The notes below the pieces were generated by a model that did no database searches, was not told the DNA's origin, and worked only from the letters and a program-made list of their open reading frames with translations. Of a DNA stretch of 64,000 nt, positions 16,717 to 25,096 are shown piece after piece. Each line of letters starts with the position of its first letter. Position 1 is the stretch's first letter. This DNA is from Acidovorax sp. SRB_14. GTDB taxonomy: Bacteria > Pseudomonadota > Gammaproteobacteria > Burkholderiales > Burkholderiaceae_C. Position numbers and translations under genes: made by a program. The stretch is taken from the NCBI RefSeq assembly GCF_012932145.1, contig NZ_MWOK01000004.1:62001-126000 (forward strand). The letters run 5' to 3'.

Positions 16717-18795
16717 TCATGCCTGGAAGATCAGTGCATCGACAGCCGTCACGCCCTGGCCTTCGGGTAAAATCAGCAGCGGATTCACCTCGGCCTCGAC
16801 GATGCGCAACTCGGGCTTGAGCGCCAGTTGCGAGAGCGCGCTGACCGCACGCGCCAAGGCATCCAGGTCCCCCTTCGTCTTGCCACGCAGGCCCGTCAGC
16901 GGCTTGAGCGCATTGACCTCGGTAATCATCTCGCGCGCGGTCTCGACCGTGACCGGCGCGAGCCGGATGCTGCGGTCCTTGGCGACCTCCGCCCAGATGC
17001 CGCCAGCGGCCAGCATCACAATAGGGCCGGCCTCAGGGTCCACCCGGTAGCCCACCAAGACTTCGCCCAGGCCCTTCTGCATGGGCTGCACCAGCACCTC
17101 CTCACAAGCCGCCTGGGGCGCTTTGTCGGCCAGGTTCTGCCGCAAGGTGGCGATGGCGGTTGCGAACTCTTGCTCGTTACGGATGTTGAGCACCACGCCG
17201 CCCACTTCGGTCTTGTGCGGTATGTCAGCGGAGCAGACCTTGGCGACGACCGGGTAGGCAAACGGCAGGGGCTGGGTCGCGTCGGCATCGAATCGCCGGA
17301 CAGCGGTGGGCGCGTGCGGCAGGCCGATCTCGTCGAGGATGCCGTAGGCCTGGGCCTCGCTCAGAGTGGTCCCGGCGGCCTGGCGTGCCAACGTGACGGG
17401 CTCCTGGCCGGGCTGCCGGCGTGCCAAGACGGCGGCGATGGCGTCGCCGCAGGCCTCGGGCGACCGAAAGCACGGTACGCCCGCCGCGGTGAGCGCAGCC
17501 AGCGCCTCGGGTGCATCGGGCACCAGCATGGCCGCGAGCGGCTTGGGCTGCCCTGCGCATTCGACGATAGGCTTGACGGCCAGTTGCGGCTGGAAGCGCG
17601 CAGACGACCCTACTACGGCTAGCACCAAGTCGAACTCGGGTGCAGCGAGCAAGATGTCCAGCGTGCCCTTCATGGTTTCGTACTTCGTACCCGCGAGCGT
17701 CATGTCGAGCACGCGGCCGGGCGTGCAGGGCAGGCCAGCCTGCTCCAAGCGCTTGAGCGTTTCTGCGGAAGGCGGTTCCACGACCACGCCCCGGATACCG
17801 AGCTGGTCCACAGCCATCGCCGCACCGCCGCCGGTGGTGGTGACCACACCCACGCGCTTGGGTGCACTCTCCAGCGGAATACGCTTGGCGAGCGGGAAGG
17901 TTTCGAGCAGCGCGTCCAGCACGCCCACACGGGCGATGCCCAAATCCTTGAAAAAGGCGTCGGCGATGTCGTCTTCGCCCGCAATGGCACCGGTGTGGGT
18001 GGTGGCCATCTCGGCGGCTGCGGCGCTGCGCCCGAGCTTGTAGGCGATCACCGGCTTACCCGCCCGGTGCGCCGCGCGCGCGAAGGCTCGCAGTTCGGGG
18101 CCGTGGCGCATGCTTTCCAGGAACAGCAAATAGCCCTCTATTGCAGGGTCATCCAGAGTGGCAGCGCAGATCTCGCCTACGTTCAGATCCACCTCGCTGC
18201 CCACCGACACCAGCCCAGCGAAACCTACGCCGCGCGCCTTTCCGCGCGAGACCAGCGCGCCGATCATGCTGCCGCTGTGCGAGGCGACGAAAACTTTCCC
18301 GGGCGGGATGTCCGGCTCGGCAAAGGCTGCGTTTGCCGTAAGCACCAGGCCCGTGCGCGGGTTGACCACGCCCAGGCTGCTCGGACCGAGGACGCGGATG
18401 CCCGTCTCGCGGGCTATCTGGCGTAGTTCTTCTTCGCGCTGCATGCCCTCGGTACCGGACTCGGAAAATCCACTGGCCAGAATGGTGACAACTTTCACGC
18501 CCAAGGCCGCGCATTCGCGCACCGCTGGGATCACGGTTTCGGTGGGCGTGAGCACGAAGACTTGGTCTGGCACCTCAGGCAGGCTTTGCAGGCTGGGCCA
18601 GGCCTGCAGGCTCTGAACCTCGGCCCGCTTGGGGTTGATCGGATAGATGCGACCGGCAAAACCCGAGCGCTTCAGGAACTGCACGGGCCGCCCGCCCATT
18701 TTGCTCACGTCGTCCGAGGCGCCGTAGAGGGCGATGCTGACCGGATGGAAAAGCGCCTGTGCCAGCGCAGTCGTGTTGTCGTTGTGTGGTTTCAT
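16717..18795 (-). CDS. acyl-CoA synthetase, NDP-forming type (acetate--CoA ligase family)
   Basis: A 692-residue single-chain member of the ADP-forming acyl-CoA synthetase family. In order it has a CoA-binding Rossmann domain (HPVSIALYGASDDVSKMGGR), two succinyl-CoA-ligase-like flavodoxin domains with HTGAIAGED near residue 268, and a C-terminal ATP-grasp domain (YPVVAKVCSADIPHKTEVGG). It should make an acyl-CoA from a carboxylic acid with ATP or GTP. Its start codon overlaps the stop of tctC (ATGA, 18792-18795), so binding protein and ligase are translated together. This suggests the acid captured by TctC is activated here. The substrate is not readable. Confidence 0.85.
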   Translation of the reverse strand: MKPHNDNTTALAQALFHPVSIALYGASDDVSKMGGRPVQFLKRSGFAGRIYPINPKRAEVQSLQAWPSLQSLPEVPDQVFVLTPTETVIPAVRECAALGVKVVTILASGFSESGTEGMQREEELRQIARETGIRVLGPSSLGVVNPRTGLVLTANAAFAEPDIPPGKVFVASHSGSMIGALVSRGKARGVGFAGLVSVGSEVDLNVGEICAATLDDPAIEGYLLFLESMRHGPELRAFARAAHRAGKPVIAYKLGRSAAAAEMATTHTGAIAGEDDIADAFFKDLGIARVGVLDALLETFPLAKRIPLESAPKRVGVVTTTGGGAAMAVDQLGIRGVVVEPPSAETLKRLEQAGLPCTPGRVLDMTLAGTKYETMKGTLDILLAAPEFDLVLAVVGSSARFQPQLAVKPIVECAGQPKPLAAMLVPDAPEALAALTAAGVPCFRSPEACGDAIAAVLARRQPGQEPVTLARQAAGTTLSEAQAYGILDEIGLPHAPTAVRRFDADATQPLPFAYPVVAKVCSADIPHKTEVGGVVLNIRNEQEFATAIATLRQNLADKAPQAACEEVLVQPMQKGLGEVLVGYRVDPEAGPIVMLAAGGIWAEVAKDRSIRLAPVTVETAREMITEVNALKPLTGLRGKTKGDLDALARAVSALSQLALKPELRIVEAEVNPLLILPEGQGVTAVDALIFQA

Positions 18796-19766
18796 TGCGT
18801 GTCGATTTTGATGTTCTTGAACTGCTCGCCCCAGTGCGCGACCTCGCGCTGGATGTCGCCGCGAAACTCCTCGGGGCTGCTGCCGATCACGATAGCGCCC
18901 AAGGACTCCAGCTTGGCTTTGATTTCAGGGGTTTGTAGCGCCTCGACGGCTGCTGCGTGGAGCATATTGACGATGACAGGGGGCGTGCCCGCCGGGGCGA
19001 GCAGGCCGTTCCACGAGTCCGAAACCATTGCCGGAAAACCCACCTGCGCGAAGGTGGGCACGTCGGACAGGCCCGACAGACGCTGCGGTCCAGCCACCGC
19101 CAGGGGTTTCACCTTGCCCGCCTGCAGAAACGACATGGCGCCACTGGCGGACACAAAGGCCAAATCCACATGCCCAGCAATCAAATCCGTCATGACATTG
19201 CTGGCCCCTTTGTAGGGGATGTGCGTGAGCTGCACGCCCGCCAGGCGTTGGAGCAATTCGGTTGCCATGTGTTGCGACCCGCCCAGGCCGGTGGTGCCGT
19301 AGGTGAGCTTGCTCGGCTCTTTTTTCGCCAGGGCGATAAGCTCCTTGACATTGCCCACACCCAGGTCGGGCCGCACTGCGAGCACGCCGGGCGAGGAGGA
19401 CAGCTTGGATATGGGCGTGAAGCTTTTGACGGCGTCGAATTTCAGCTTCTTGTAGACGTAACTGTTCATCGTGAGCGGAGCGGCGGCTACCAGCAATGTG
19501 TAGCCGTCGGCCGGGGCAGCGGCCACAGTTTCGGAAGCGATGTTGGATCCGGCGCCGGGGCGGTTGTCCACTATAAAAGGCTGGCCCAGCCGCGTCTGAA
19601 GATGAACCGCGATCATGCGCGCAACCAGATCGGTAGGGCCACCTGCAGAATAGCCCACGATGATACGCACGGGCTTGGCGGGGTAGGCGGCATCGGCCAT
19701 GGCACCACCGGCCATGGCCAGAGTCAGCGCCGCGCAGGCGGCCACCGAGAAATTGCGACGATTCAT
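18792..19766 (-). CDS. Bug/TctC-family periplasmic binding protein
   Basis: A 324-residue tripartite-tricarboxylate-type solute receptor. A signal peptide covers about residues 1-25 (MNRRNFSVAACAALTLAMAG). The family blocks follow: YPAKPVRIIVGYSAGGPTDL, GQPFIVDNRPGAGSNIASE, YTLLVAAAPLTMNSYVYKKL and THIPYKGASN. Such receptors are greatly expanded in Burkholderiales and usually bind carboxylic acids. No TctA/TctB membrane genes are present. It lies between the acyl-CoA dehydrogenase gene (25 bases upstream) and the overlapping CoA ligase gene. Confidence 0.9.
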   Translation of the reverse strand: MNRRNFSVAACAALTLAMAGGAMADAAYPAKPVRIIVGYSAGGPTDLVARMIAVHLQTRLGQPFIVDNRPGAGSNIASETVAAAPADGYTLLVAAAPLTMNSYVYKKLKFDAVKSFTPISKLSSSPGVLAVRPDLGVGNVKELIALAKKEPSKLTYGTTGLGGSQHMATELLQRLAGVQLTHIPYKGASNVMTDLIAGHVDLAFVSASGAMSFLQAGKVKPLAVAGPQRLSGLSDVPTFAQVGFPAMVSDSWNGLLAPAGTPPVIVNMLHAAAVEALQTPEIKAKLESLGAIVIGSSPEEFRGDIQREVAHWGEQFKNIKIDTQ

Positions 19767-19790
19767 ATCTGTCTCCGTGATTTGTAGTTT

Positions 19791-20945
19791 TCAGTCTTTG
19801 CTTGAACGCTGCGAGAACGTGCGGCCAAACACGCCTTCGGCGATGCGGTTCTTCAGGATCTCGATGGAGCCGCCGGCGATCATCCAGCCGCGCGTGCGCC
19901 TCACGCAGTACTCCACCAGCGACTCCTGGCTGAAACCCATGCCGCCCATCACCTGGAGCGCATCGTTGGACACCTCCCAGCCGGCCATGTTGCAAGCCAG
20001 CTTGGCCATGGCCGTGCTTTGCGCGCTGGGCAGGCCATGTTCACCCTCCATGGCCGCGCGGTACAACATCAATTGCGCTTGTTCCAGCTTCATGGCCATG
20101 TCGGCAAACTTCCACTGCAGCCCCTGAAACTCGCACAGTTCGCGCCCGAACTGCTTGCGTGTCATGGCGTGCTCACGGGCCGCGTTGAAGGCGTAGCGAC
20201 CCAGCGCCAGTGCGCGCGAGGAGTTGCCCAGGCGCTCCACGTTGAAGCCGGAAATCTGCTTCTTGAAGCCGCCCGGCCCCAGCAGCACGTTGGCGGCTGG
20301 AATGCGGCACTCATCGAAATAGAGCTGCGACCACTGCTCGCCGTTCATGAAGTTCGAGGGTGTGCCGACCTGAAAGCCGGGGGTGCCGCGCTCAACCAGC
20401 ACCGAGCCAATGCCGCCCACGCCAGGCCCAAAGCGCACATAGATCAAGAACAGTTCCGCTTCCGGGCTATGGGTTGAAAACACCTTGCTGCCGTTGATGA
20501 CATAGTGGTCGCCGTCCAGGCGGGCACTGGTCTTGAGTTCGGTGACAGCAGAGCCGGCATCGGGCTCGCTCATGCCCAGCGAGATCAGCTTGCGGCCCGC
20601 CAGCAGGTCGGGCAAAAAGCGCTGCTTTTGCTCGGGCGTGGCGTACTCGACGAAGGTGCGAATGGGTCCGAAGTTGCCCGCCTGCACGATGTCTGCACTC
20701 TTGGGGCAGACCAGCGCGATCTGCTCGATGGCCAGCACGGCGTGCATCAGCGTGCCGCCCTGGCCGTGGTCTTCCTCGGGGAAGGCAATGCCCAACAGGC
20801 CCTGCTCGGCCAGCAGCGCGGCCGTTTCCCAGGGGTAGTGGGGCGAATGCGCACGCGCCAGTGCGCCGTCCTTGAGCTTGGCCTGAGCAAAACGTGCCAC
20901 CGAGTCGGCAAATGCCTGGTGCTCTTCACTGAGTTTGAAATCCAT
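19791..20945 (-). CDS. acyl-CoA dehydrogenase
   Basis: A 384-residue FAD enzyme introducing a double bond into an acyl-CoA. It shows MSEPDAGSAVTELKT and GSKVFSTHS (flavin and substrate contacts), RKQFGRELCEFQGLQWKFAD, and ALQVMGGMGFSQESLVEYCV near the C-terminus. The position that carries YEGT-type glutamate in medium-chain enzymes reads IAGGSIEI here. The catalytic base may instead be the Glu of NVERLGNSS, as in isovaleryl-type enzymes (inference). It heads the minus-strand run ACAD, tctC, CoA ligase and etfA remnant, and is divergent from the MmgE/PrpD gene. The loss of the adjacent etfA means electrons must go to another ETF. Confidence 0.9.
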   Translation of the reverse strand: MDFKLSEEHQAFADSVARFAQAKLKDGALARAHSPHYPWETAALLAEQGLLGIAFPEEDHGQGGTLMHAVLAIEQIALVCPKSADIVQAGNFGPIRTFVEYATPEQKQRFLPDLLAGRKLISLGMSEPDAGSAVTELKTSARLDGDHYVINGSKVFSTHSPEAELFLIYVRFGPGVGGIGSVLVERGTPGFQVGTPSNFMNGEQWSQLYFDECRIPAANVLLGPGGFKKQISGFNVERLGNSSRALALGRYAFNAAREHAMTRKQFGRELCEFQGLQWKFADMAMKLEQAQLMLYRAAMEGEHGLPSAQSTAMAKLACNMAGWEVSNDALQVMGGMGFSQESLVEYCVRRTRGWMIAGGSIEILKNRIAEGVFGRTFSQRSSKD

Positions 20946-21101
20946 GTGCGTTCCTGCGGGGGTGTGTAAGTTGGCTCAATAGTGCCGACGCCTCCCTGTT
21001 TTGAGAACTTCGTCTTTTGTCAGGAGTCCCTACAAATACTCATACCACCACCACTTCTGCGAAGTTCACAGCAACGCCCGCACGCGCGACGATACGTACC
21101 C

Positions 21102-22457
21102 ATGCAAACAACATCGCTGAACCTCATGACCGCCGCCCAACGCCTTGCCGAATTCGCCTCGTCCCTGAACCAGGCAACTCTCGCGCCCGAAGTCATCCAC
21201 CATGCCAAGCGCGCGATTGTTGACTGGTACGCGGCGCTCTTGCCTGGCGCCATCGAGCCCCCGCCCACGCTGCTGGAGCAGACCCTGGCCGAAGACCTGG
21301 ACCGTGGCGACGCACGACTGGCCCTGGGCCGTGCGGCCACCGTGCGCACGGCAGCGCTCATCAACGGCACGGCCGCACACACCGTCGAGGTGGACGACAT
21401 CTACCGCGAGGCCATTTACCACCCCGGTGCCCCCACCATCGCCGCCGCGTTGGCGATGGCCCAGGCGCGGCGGGCCACCGGGCTGCAGATGATCCGCGCC
21501 GTGGTGGCGGGATATGAGGTCTCCACGCGCATTGGCGCGGCGCTGGGACGCGCTCACTACCGCTACTGGCACAACACGGGCACGGTGGGCACCTTTGGCG
21601 CCGCGTCAGCCGCAGCCACGCTGCTGGGACTGGACGCCGAGCGCCACGCGCACGCGCTCTGCACGGGTGCCACCTTTGCGGCCGGTCTGCAGCAGGCGTT
21701 TCGGATGGATTCGATGTCCAAGCCGCTGCATGCGGGCCACGCCGCCGAGGCTGGCGTGCTGGCCGCTTTGGCGGCCGAGCGCGGTGTGACCGGCTCGCTC
21801 GACGTGCTCGATGGTGACGCCGGCATGGGCCGGGCCATGGGTGACGCGCCCGACTGGAGCCAGGCCACCTCCACGTTAGGGCGCGACTTCCACATCACAC
21901 GCATGACGTTTAAGAACCACGCCTGCTGCGGCCACACCTTCGCGCCCATCGACGGCGCGCTGGAACTGCAGACGCGCATGGGCCTGCGCTGGCAGGAGCT
22001 GGACGCCGTGGAGGTCGCCACCTACGGCCCGGCGCTGGCGGTGGCAGGCAACTTCACGCCCCGCACTGCGGCCGAGGCGCGCTTTTCCATCCCATTCGTG
22101 GTGGCTACGGCCCTGATCTACGGCAGCGTGCGCCTGTCGGCCTTCACACCCGAGCGCCTGGAAGATGCGGAAATCCGCGCGCTCATGGCGCGCATCCGAC
22201 TCACAGTCGATCCCGCGCTGGATACGGGTTTTCCGGGCCAGCGGGCCGCGCGCTTGCACTTCGCCACCACGGACGGCCGGCAAGCGGAGTACCTGCAACC
22301 CACGCGCAAAGGCGATCCAGAGCAGCCCCTGACGGACGAAGAGCTCTCCGGCAAATTCATGGAGCTGGCCGCGCCGGTGGTAGGCGATGAGCGTGCGCGC
22401 ACCTTGCTGGACGGCCTCTGGGCACTGGACACGCGCACACACCTGCTGGATCTCTGA
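21102..22457 (+). CDS. MmgE/PrpD family protein
   Basis: A 451-residue member of the family that includes 2-methylcitrate dehydratase and cis-aconitate decarboxylase. Recognisable blocks are AKRAIVDWYAALLPGA, NGTAAHTVEVDDIY, HPGAPTIAAALAMAQAR, YRYWHNTGTVGTFGAASAAA and KNHACCGHTFAPIDGALEL. I set the start at MQTTSLNLMTAAQRL because upstream in-frame residues do not resemble the family; no strong ribosome site is visible. It is transcribed away from the acyl-CoA dehydrogenase gene with about 156 bases between, where the promoters should be. Beside TctC and a CoA ligase it probably dehydrates or decarboxylates a hydroxy-dicarboxylate or tricarboxylate (inference). Confidence 0.85.
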   Translation: MQTTSLNLMTAAQRLAEFASSLNQATLAPEVIHHAKRAIVDWYAALLPGAIEPPPTLLEQTLAEDLDRGDARLALGRAATVRTAALINGTAAHTVEVDDIYREAIYHPGAPTIAAALAMAQARRATGLQMIRAVVAGYEVSTRIGAALGRAHYRYWHNTGTVGTFGAASAAATLLGLDAERHAHALCTGATFAAGLQQAFRMDSMSKPLHAGHAAEAGVLAALAAERGVTGSLDVLDGDAGMGRAMGDAPDWSQATSTLGRDFHITRMTFKNHACCGHTFAPIDGALELQTRMGLRWQELDAVEVATYGPALAVAGNFTPRTAAEARFSIPFVVATALIYGSVRLSAFTPERLEDAEIRALMARIRLTVDPALDTGFPGQRAARLHFATTDGRQAEYLQPTRKGDPEQPLTDEELSGKFMELAAPVVGDERARTLLDGLWALDTRTHLLDL

Positions 22458-22463
22458 CGGCCC

Positions 22464-23560
22464 ATGCGCAGCGCCCCATCCAAGCTCCTCACTCTCCTGC
22501 TGGCCTGGACGGCTGCCGAAATCTGCCGCCGCCTGCACATGCCTGTGCCGTGGATGGTCGGCCCGCTGCTCGCCACGGCGCTGGCCACGCTGGCCGGTCT
22601 GCCCACGTGCAGCAGCCTGCGGCTGCGCAATGGTGGGCAATGGGTGATGGGCGCGTCGCTGGGTCTGTATTTCACGCCCACCATCGTGACCCAGCTGGTC
22701 AACCTGTGGTGGGCGGTGCTGGCGGCGGTCGCTTGGTCGCTGGTGCTCGGCATGGTGTATGGACACTGGCAGTACCGCTCCTGCGCAGGCCGGTTGCGCG
22801 GCGTGCACGATGAGGCGCTGCGACCCTCGGCCTACTTCGCGGGTGCCATCGGCGCCGCATCCGAGATGACGCTGCTCGCCGAGAGGGAAGGCGCGCGTAC
22901 CGACCTCGTTGCAGCCTCGCACAGCCTGCGCGCATGCTGATCGTATTGCTGGTCATGCCCTTCGGCATGCTGCTGGCGAAGTTCTGGTGGAACCTGGAGG
23001 TGGTGGATCACGCTCCAACGGCCAGCGCGCCCTTCACGGTGGTGGGCGGGGCATGGCTGGCGCTGTTTACTGTGGCAGGGGGCTTGGCCCTGAAGCTGCT
23101 TCGCCTACCCAACCCCTGGTTTCTCGGCCCACTGCTGATGGCCATCGGGCTGGCCGCCAGCGAATCGGCTCCTGCGACCGTGCCCACGCTGCTATCCAAC
23201 ACGGCGCAGCTGGTCATCGGCGTCAGCCTGGGCGTGCGCTTCAGCCCGCAATTCCTGCACACCGCGCCGCGTTGGCTCGCACGCGTGGCGCTGGGTACCG
23301 TGGGCCTGATAGCGGCCTGCGCTGCGTTTGGCGTGTTGCTGGCATGGGTCACGGGGCTGCATCCGGCTACCGCCATTCTGGGCACAGCGCTTGGCGGCAT
23401 GGCGGAGATGTCCATCACCGCCAAGGCGCTGCAATTGGGCGTACCCCTCGTCACCGCCCTGCAGGTGACGCGGCTGGTAGCGGTGCTGATTCTGGTGCGG
23501 CCGGCATACCGCCTGTGGGGGACTGGTCTTCGCGAGGGCATGCGTTCGCGGCAGCCATGA
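22464..23560 (+). pseudogene. AbrB-family membrane protein gene, frameshifted
   Basis: Two frames together give a complete AbrB-like membrane protein of about 365 residues with two repeated six-helix halves. The first frame (22464-22940) runs from MRSAPSKLLTLLLAWTAAEI to RTDLVAASHSLR; the second (22934-23560) resumes at MLIVLLVMPFGMLLA and ends normally. The break lies in GCGCGC at 22928-22933 and fits a two-base duplication, since CTG CGC ATG CTG would keep the frame. AbrB proteins are poorly understood inner-membrane proteins sometimes found with carboxylate genes. The gene follows MmgE/PrpD by six bases. It could be a real lesion or a sequencing error. Confidence 0.75.
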
Positions 23561-23716
23561 CCAAAGCGCTCCCGCGGCTATGCGATAAACTACTATCCGG
23601 CAATCTACCGCCTGGCGCGCGCTCAAGAAGCCTAACTTCTTGCGCATACCTGGCCTGTATTTCGGAGTCAAATCCGCTAGAAATCCACTATCTGCAGGAA
23701 CAAGCAGCTCACCTTT

Positions 23717-24595
23717 TCATAGTTGCCTCGCCTCGCGCATCAGCCAGTCCTTGAACGCGGCGATCTTGTCAGAGTGGCGCTGCAGCGCCGGTGTGACGAT
23801 GTAGTGACCCTGGCCCGTGCTTAGCGGGCGTGCGAAAGGGCGCACGAGGCGGCCGGCCTGGAAGTCGGAGTCCAGCATATGCTGCTGGCCGATGGCAATG
23901 CCAAGGCCGTCCATGGCCGCCTGCCAGGTGAGGATGGAACTGCTGAAAACCATCTTTTCGGCCGTCTCGAACACATCGGTCATTCCCGCGTGCGCGAGCC
24001 AGCGCGGCCAGTCGTCCTTGCGGTACTTAGAGACCAGCAGGCGCTTTCCGCGCAGCCCTTCTAGGGTCGCCGCGCCCTCGATGAAACCAGACGCGCAGAC
24101 CGGCTCCACGACGTCCTCCAGCAGCAGCGTGGCATCAGCGTCGGGCCAGGCGCCGACGCCCAGCACGATGGCAAGGTCGCACTTCTCCACTCCGAAATCC
24201 AGCTGCGCGTTGCTGTTGAGGATGGATACCTCCACCTCCGGGTGCTGTGCCTTGAAGTGCGGCAGACGCGGGATTAGCCAGCGCGCCGTGAGCGTGGTGT
24301 AGGTGCGCACGCGGATGACGTTGTTGGAATATTTTTGCGTGATGAAAGCGGTGGCGGCGGAGATTTCCTTGAACGCCGGCCCGATCCTGCGTGCGTAGGT
24401 TTCTCCGATTTCGGTAAGTCGCACGCCAACTCGTTCGCGTGCGAAGAGCTGCACACCCAGGTATTCCTCCAGCACGGCCACCTGCCGACTCACGGCCGAC
24501 TGACTCACATTCAGCTCGCTGGCCGCCAACGTGAGATTACTGGTGCGTGCGACGACTTCAAAGACCTTGAGAGGATTGAGTGGGGGTGTTTTCAT
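23717..24595 (-). CDS. LysR-family transcriptional regulator (GcvA-like)
   Basis: A 292-residue DNA-binding regulator. The helix-turn-helix occupies about residues 5-65 (LNPLKVFEVVARTSNLTLAA, then SELNVSQSAVSRQVAVLEEY), and a periplasmic-binding-like effector domain follows. The start at 24595 (MKTPPLN) is preferred over the longer frame to 24655, whose extra 20 residues do not look like LysR. It is convergent with abrB and is the last gene before the right end of the island. It is the obvious candidate for controlling the acyl-CoA module, with the ACAD-MmgE/PrpD divergent gap (20946-21101) as a likely target (inference). Confidence 0.88.
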   Translation of the reverse strand: MKTPPLNPLKVFEVVARTSNLTLAASELNVSQSAVSRQVAVLEEYLGVQLFARERVGVRLTEIGETYARRIGPAFKEISAATAFITQKYSNNVIRVRTYTTLTARWLIPRLPHFKAQHPEVEVSILNSNAQLDFGVEKCDLAIVLGVGAWPDADATLLLEDVVEPVCASGFIEGAATLEGLRGKRLLVSKYRKDDWPRWLAHAGMTDVFETAEKMVFSSSILTWQAAMDGLGIAIGQQHMLDSDFQAGRLVRPFARPLSTGQGHYIVTPALQRHSDKIAAFKDWLMREARQL

Positions 24596-24880
24596 CAGAA
24601 TGCCATTGTCAAGCCTGCCGGTTGGACTTATCGAGCCCGCTCCGGGACGGTTCAATACCGGCTGCCACTAGCGCCGCAAGTAGGCTTTGCCGGCCGTGCT
24701 CCCATCCGTGGAGTGACCATTTCAAAAGGTACAGGGCATCCAGGCCAAGGTTGGCCAACTTCCAGTGTCACCATTAGCAGTCATCCGGCGATTAATGCAG
24801 GGCGGCCGCTATCAGCCTGATGCGGTCACCACAGCTCCAACAGGCTGCCCATGACGAAAAACGATTGGCTTTTCACCAAC

Positions 24881-24913
24881 AAAAAAGAGCGCTCTTCCCG
24901 AGCGCTCTTTTTT
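24881..24913. terminator. strong bidirectional hairpin terminator
   Basis: AAAAAAGAGCGCTC, loop TTCCC, GAGCGCTCTTTTTT: a perfect 14-bp stem with an A-run before and T-run after, so it works on either strand. It lies between the LysR gene and the right end of the island and could insulate the cargo from glmS transcription, which runs towards it. The rest of 24596-25045 shows no gene. Confidence 0.85.
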
Positions 24914-24985
24914 CTGTAGCAATCGTTGCATGGCCTAAGGGAGCAAGGCTCGCATTCAATTTACCCAAGAATCAACTGGATCTGT

Positions 24986-24998
24986 GTTTACGACTTTA
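24986..24998 (+). repeat. inner copy of the terminal motif, right end
   Basis: GTTTACGACTTTA, an exact inverted match to 9683-9695. A further partial resemblance to the outer repeat (AATTTACCCAAGAAT) lies just before it at about 24957-24972. Confidence 0.55.
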
Positions 24999-25045
24999 CG
25001 GTTACAAATCACCTGCCCGCAAACCCGCATGGATGCTAGAGGCTT

Positions 25046-25074
25046 GTTTACGACTCTAATTACCCGGAATAATA
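25046..25074 (+). repeat. right terminal inverted repeat of the island
   Basis: It begins GTTTACGACTCTAATTACCC and ends GGAATAATA. It is the inverted partner of 9596-9624 (24/29 identical by eye). The outer end lies about 23 bases beyond the glmS stop codon. Confidence 0.65.
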
Positions 25075-25083
25075 GCCCTTGCT
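25074..25083 (+). repeat. right copy of direct repeat AGCCCTTGCT
   Basis: Matches 9590-9599 exactly in the same orientation. It lies 14 to 23 bases beyond the glmS stop codon. Confidence 0.6.
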
Positions 25084-25096
25084 GCATCACCCCACG

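Larger units (their letters stand above)
9596..25074. mobile_element. 15.5-kb putative transposon or island inserted behind glmS, no transposase seen
   Basis: The boundaries are defined by 29-bp inverted repeats (9596-9624 and 25046-25074), each followed internally by a second copy of the 13-bp motif GTTTACGACTTTA, and by a 5- to 10-bp direct repeat outside. The right end lies about 23 bp beyond the glmS stop codon, close to where Tn7-family elements insert. Inside are transport and acyl-CoA genes and long non-coding stretches, but no gene for TnsA/B/C/D, a DDE transposase or a tyrosine recombinase. Tn7-family ends normally begin TGT, which these do not, so the family is open. At least two cargo genes carry frameshifts. 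Confidence 0.6.

Noticed and set aside
9596-25074. Calling the island a Tn7 element outright
   Set aside because: Position behind glmS and 5-bp repeat fit, but the ends do not begin TGT and no tns gene is present; the family is left open.
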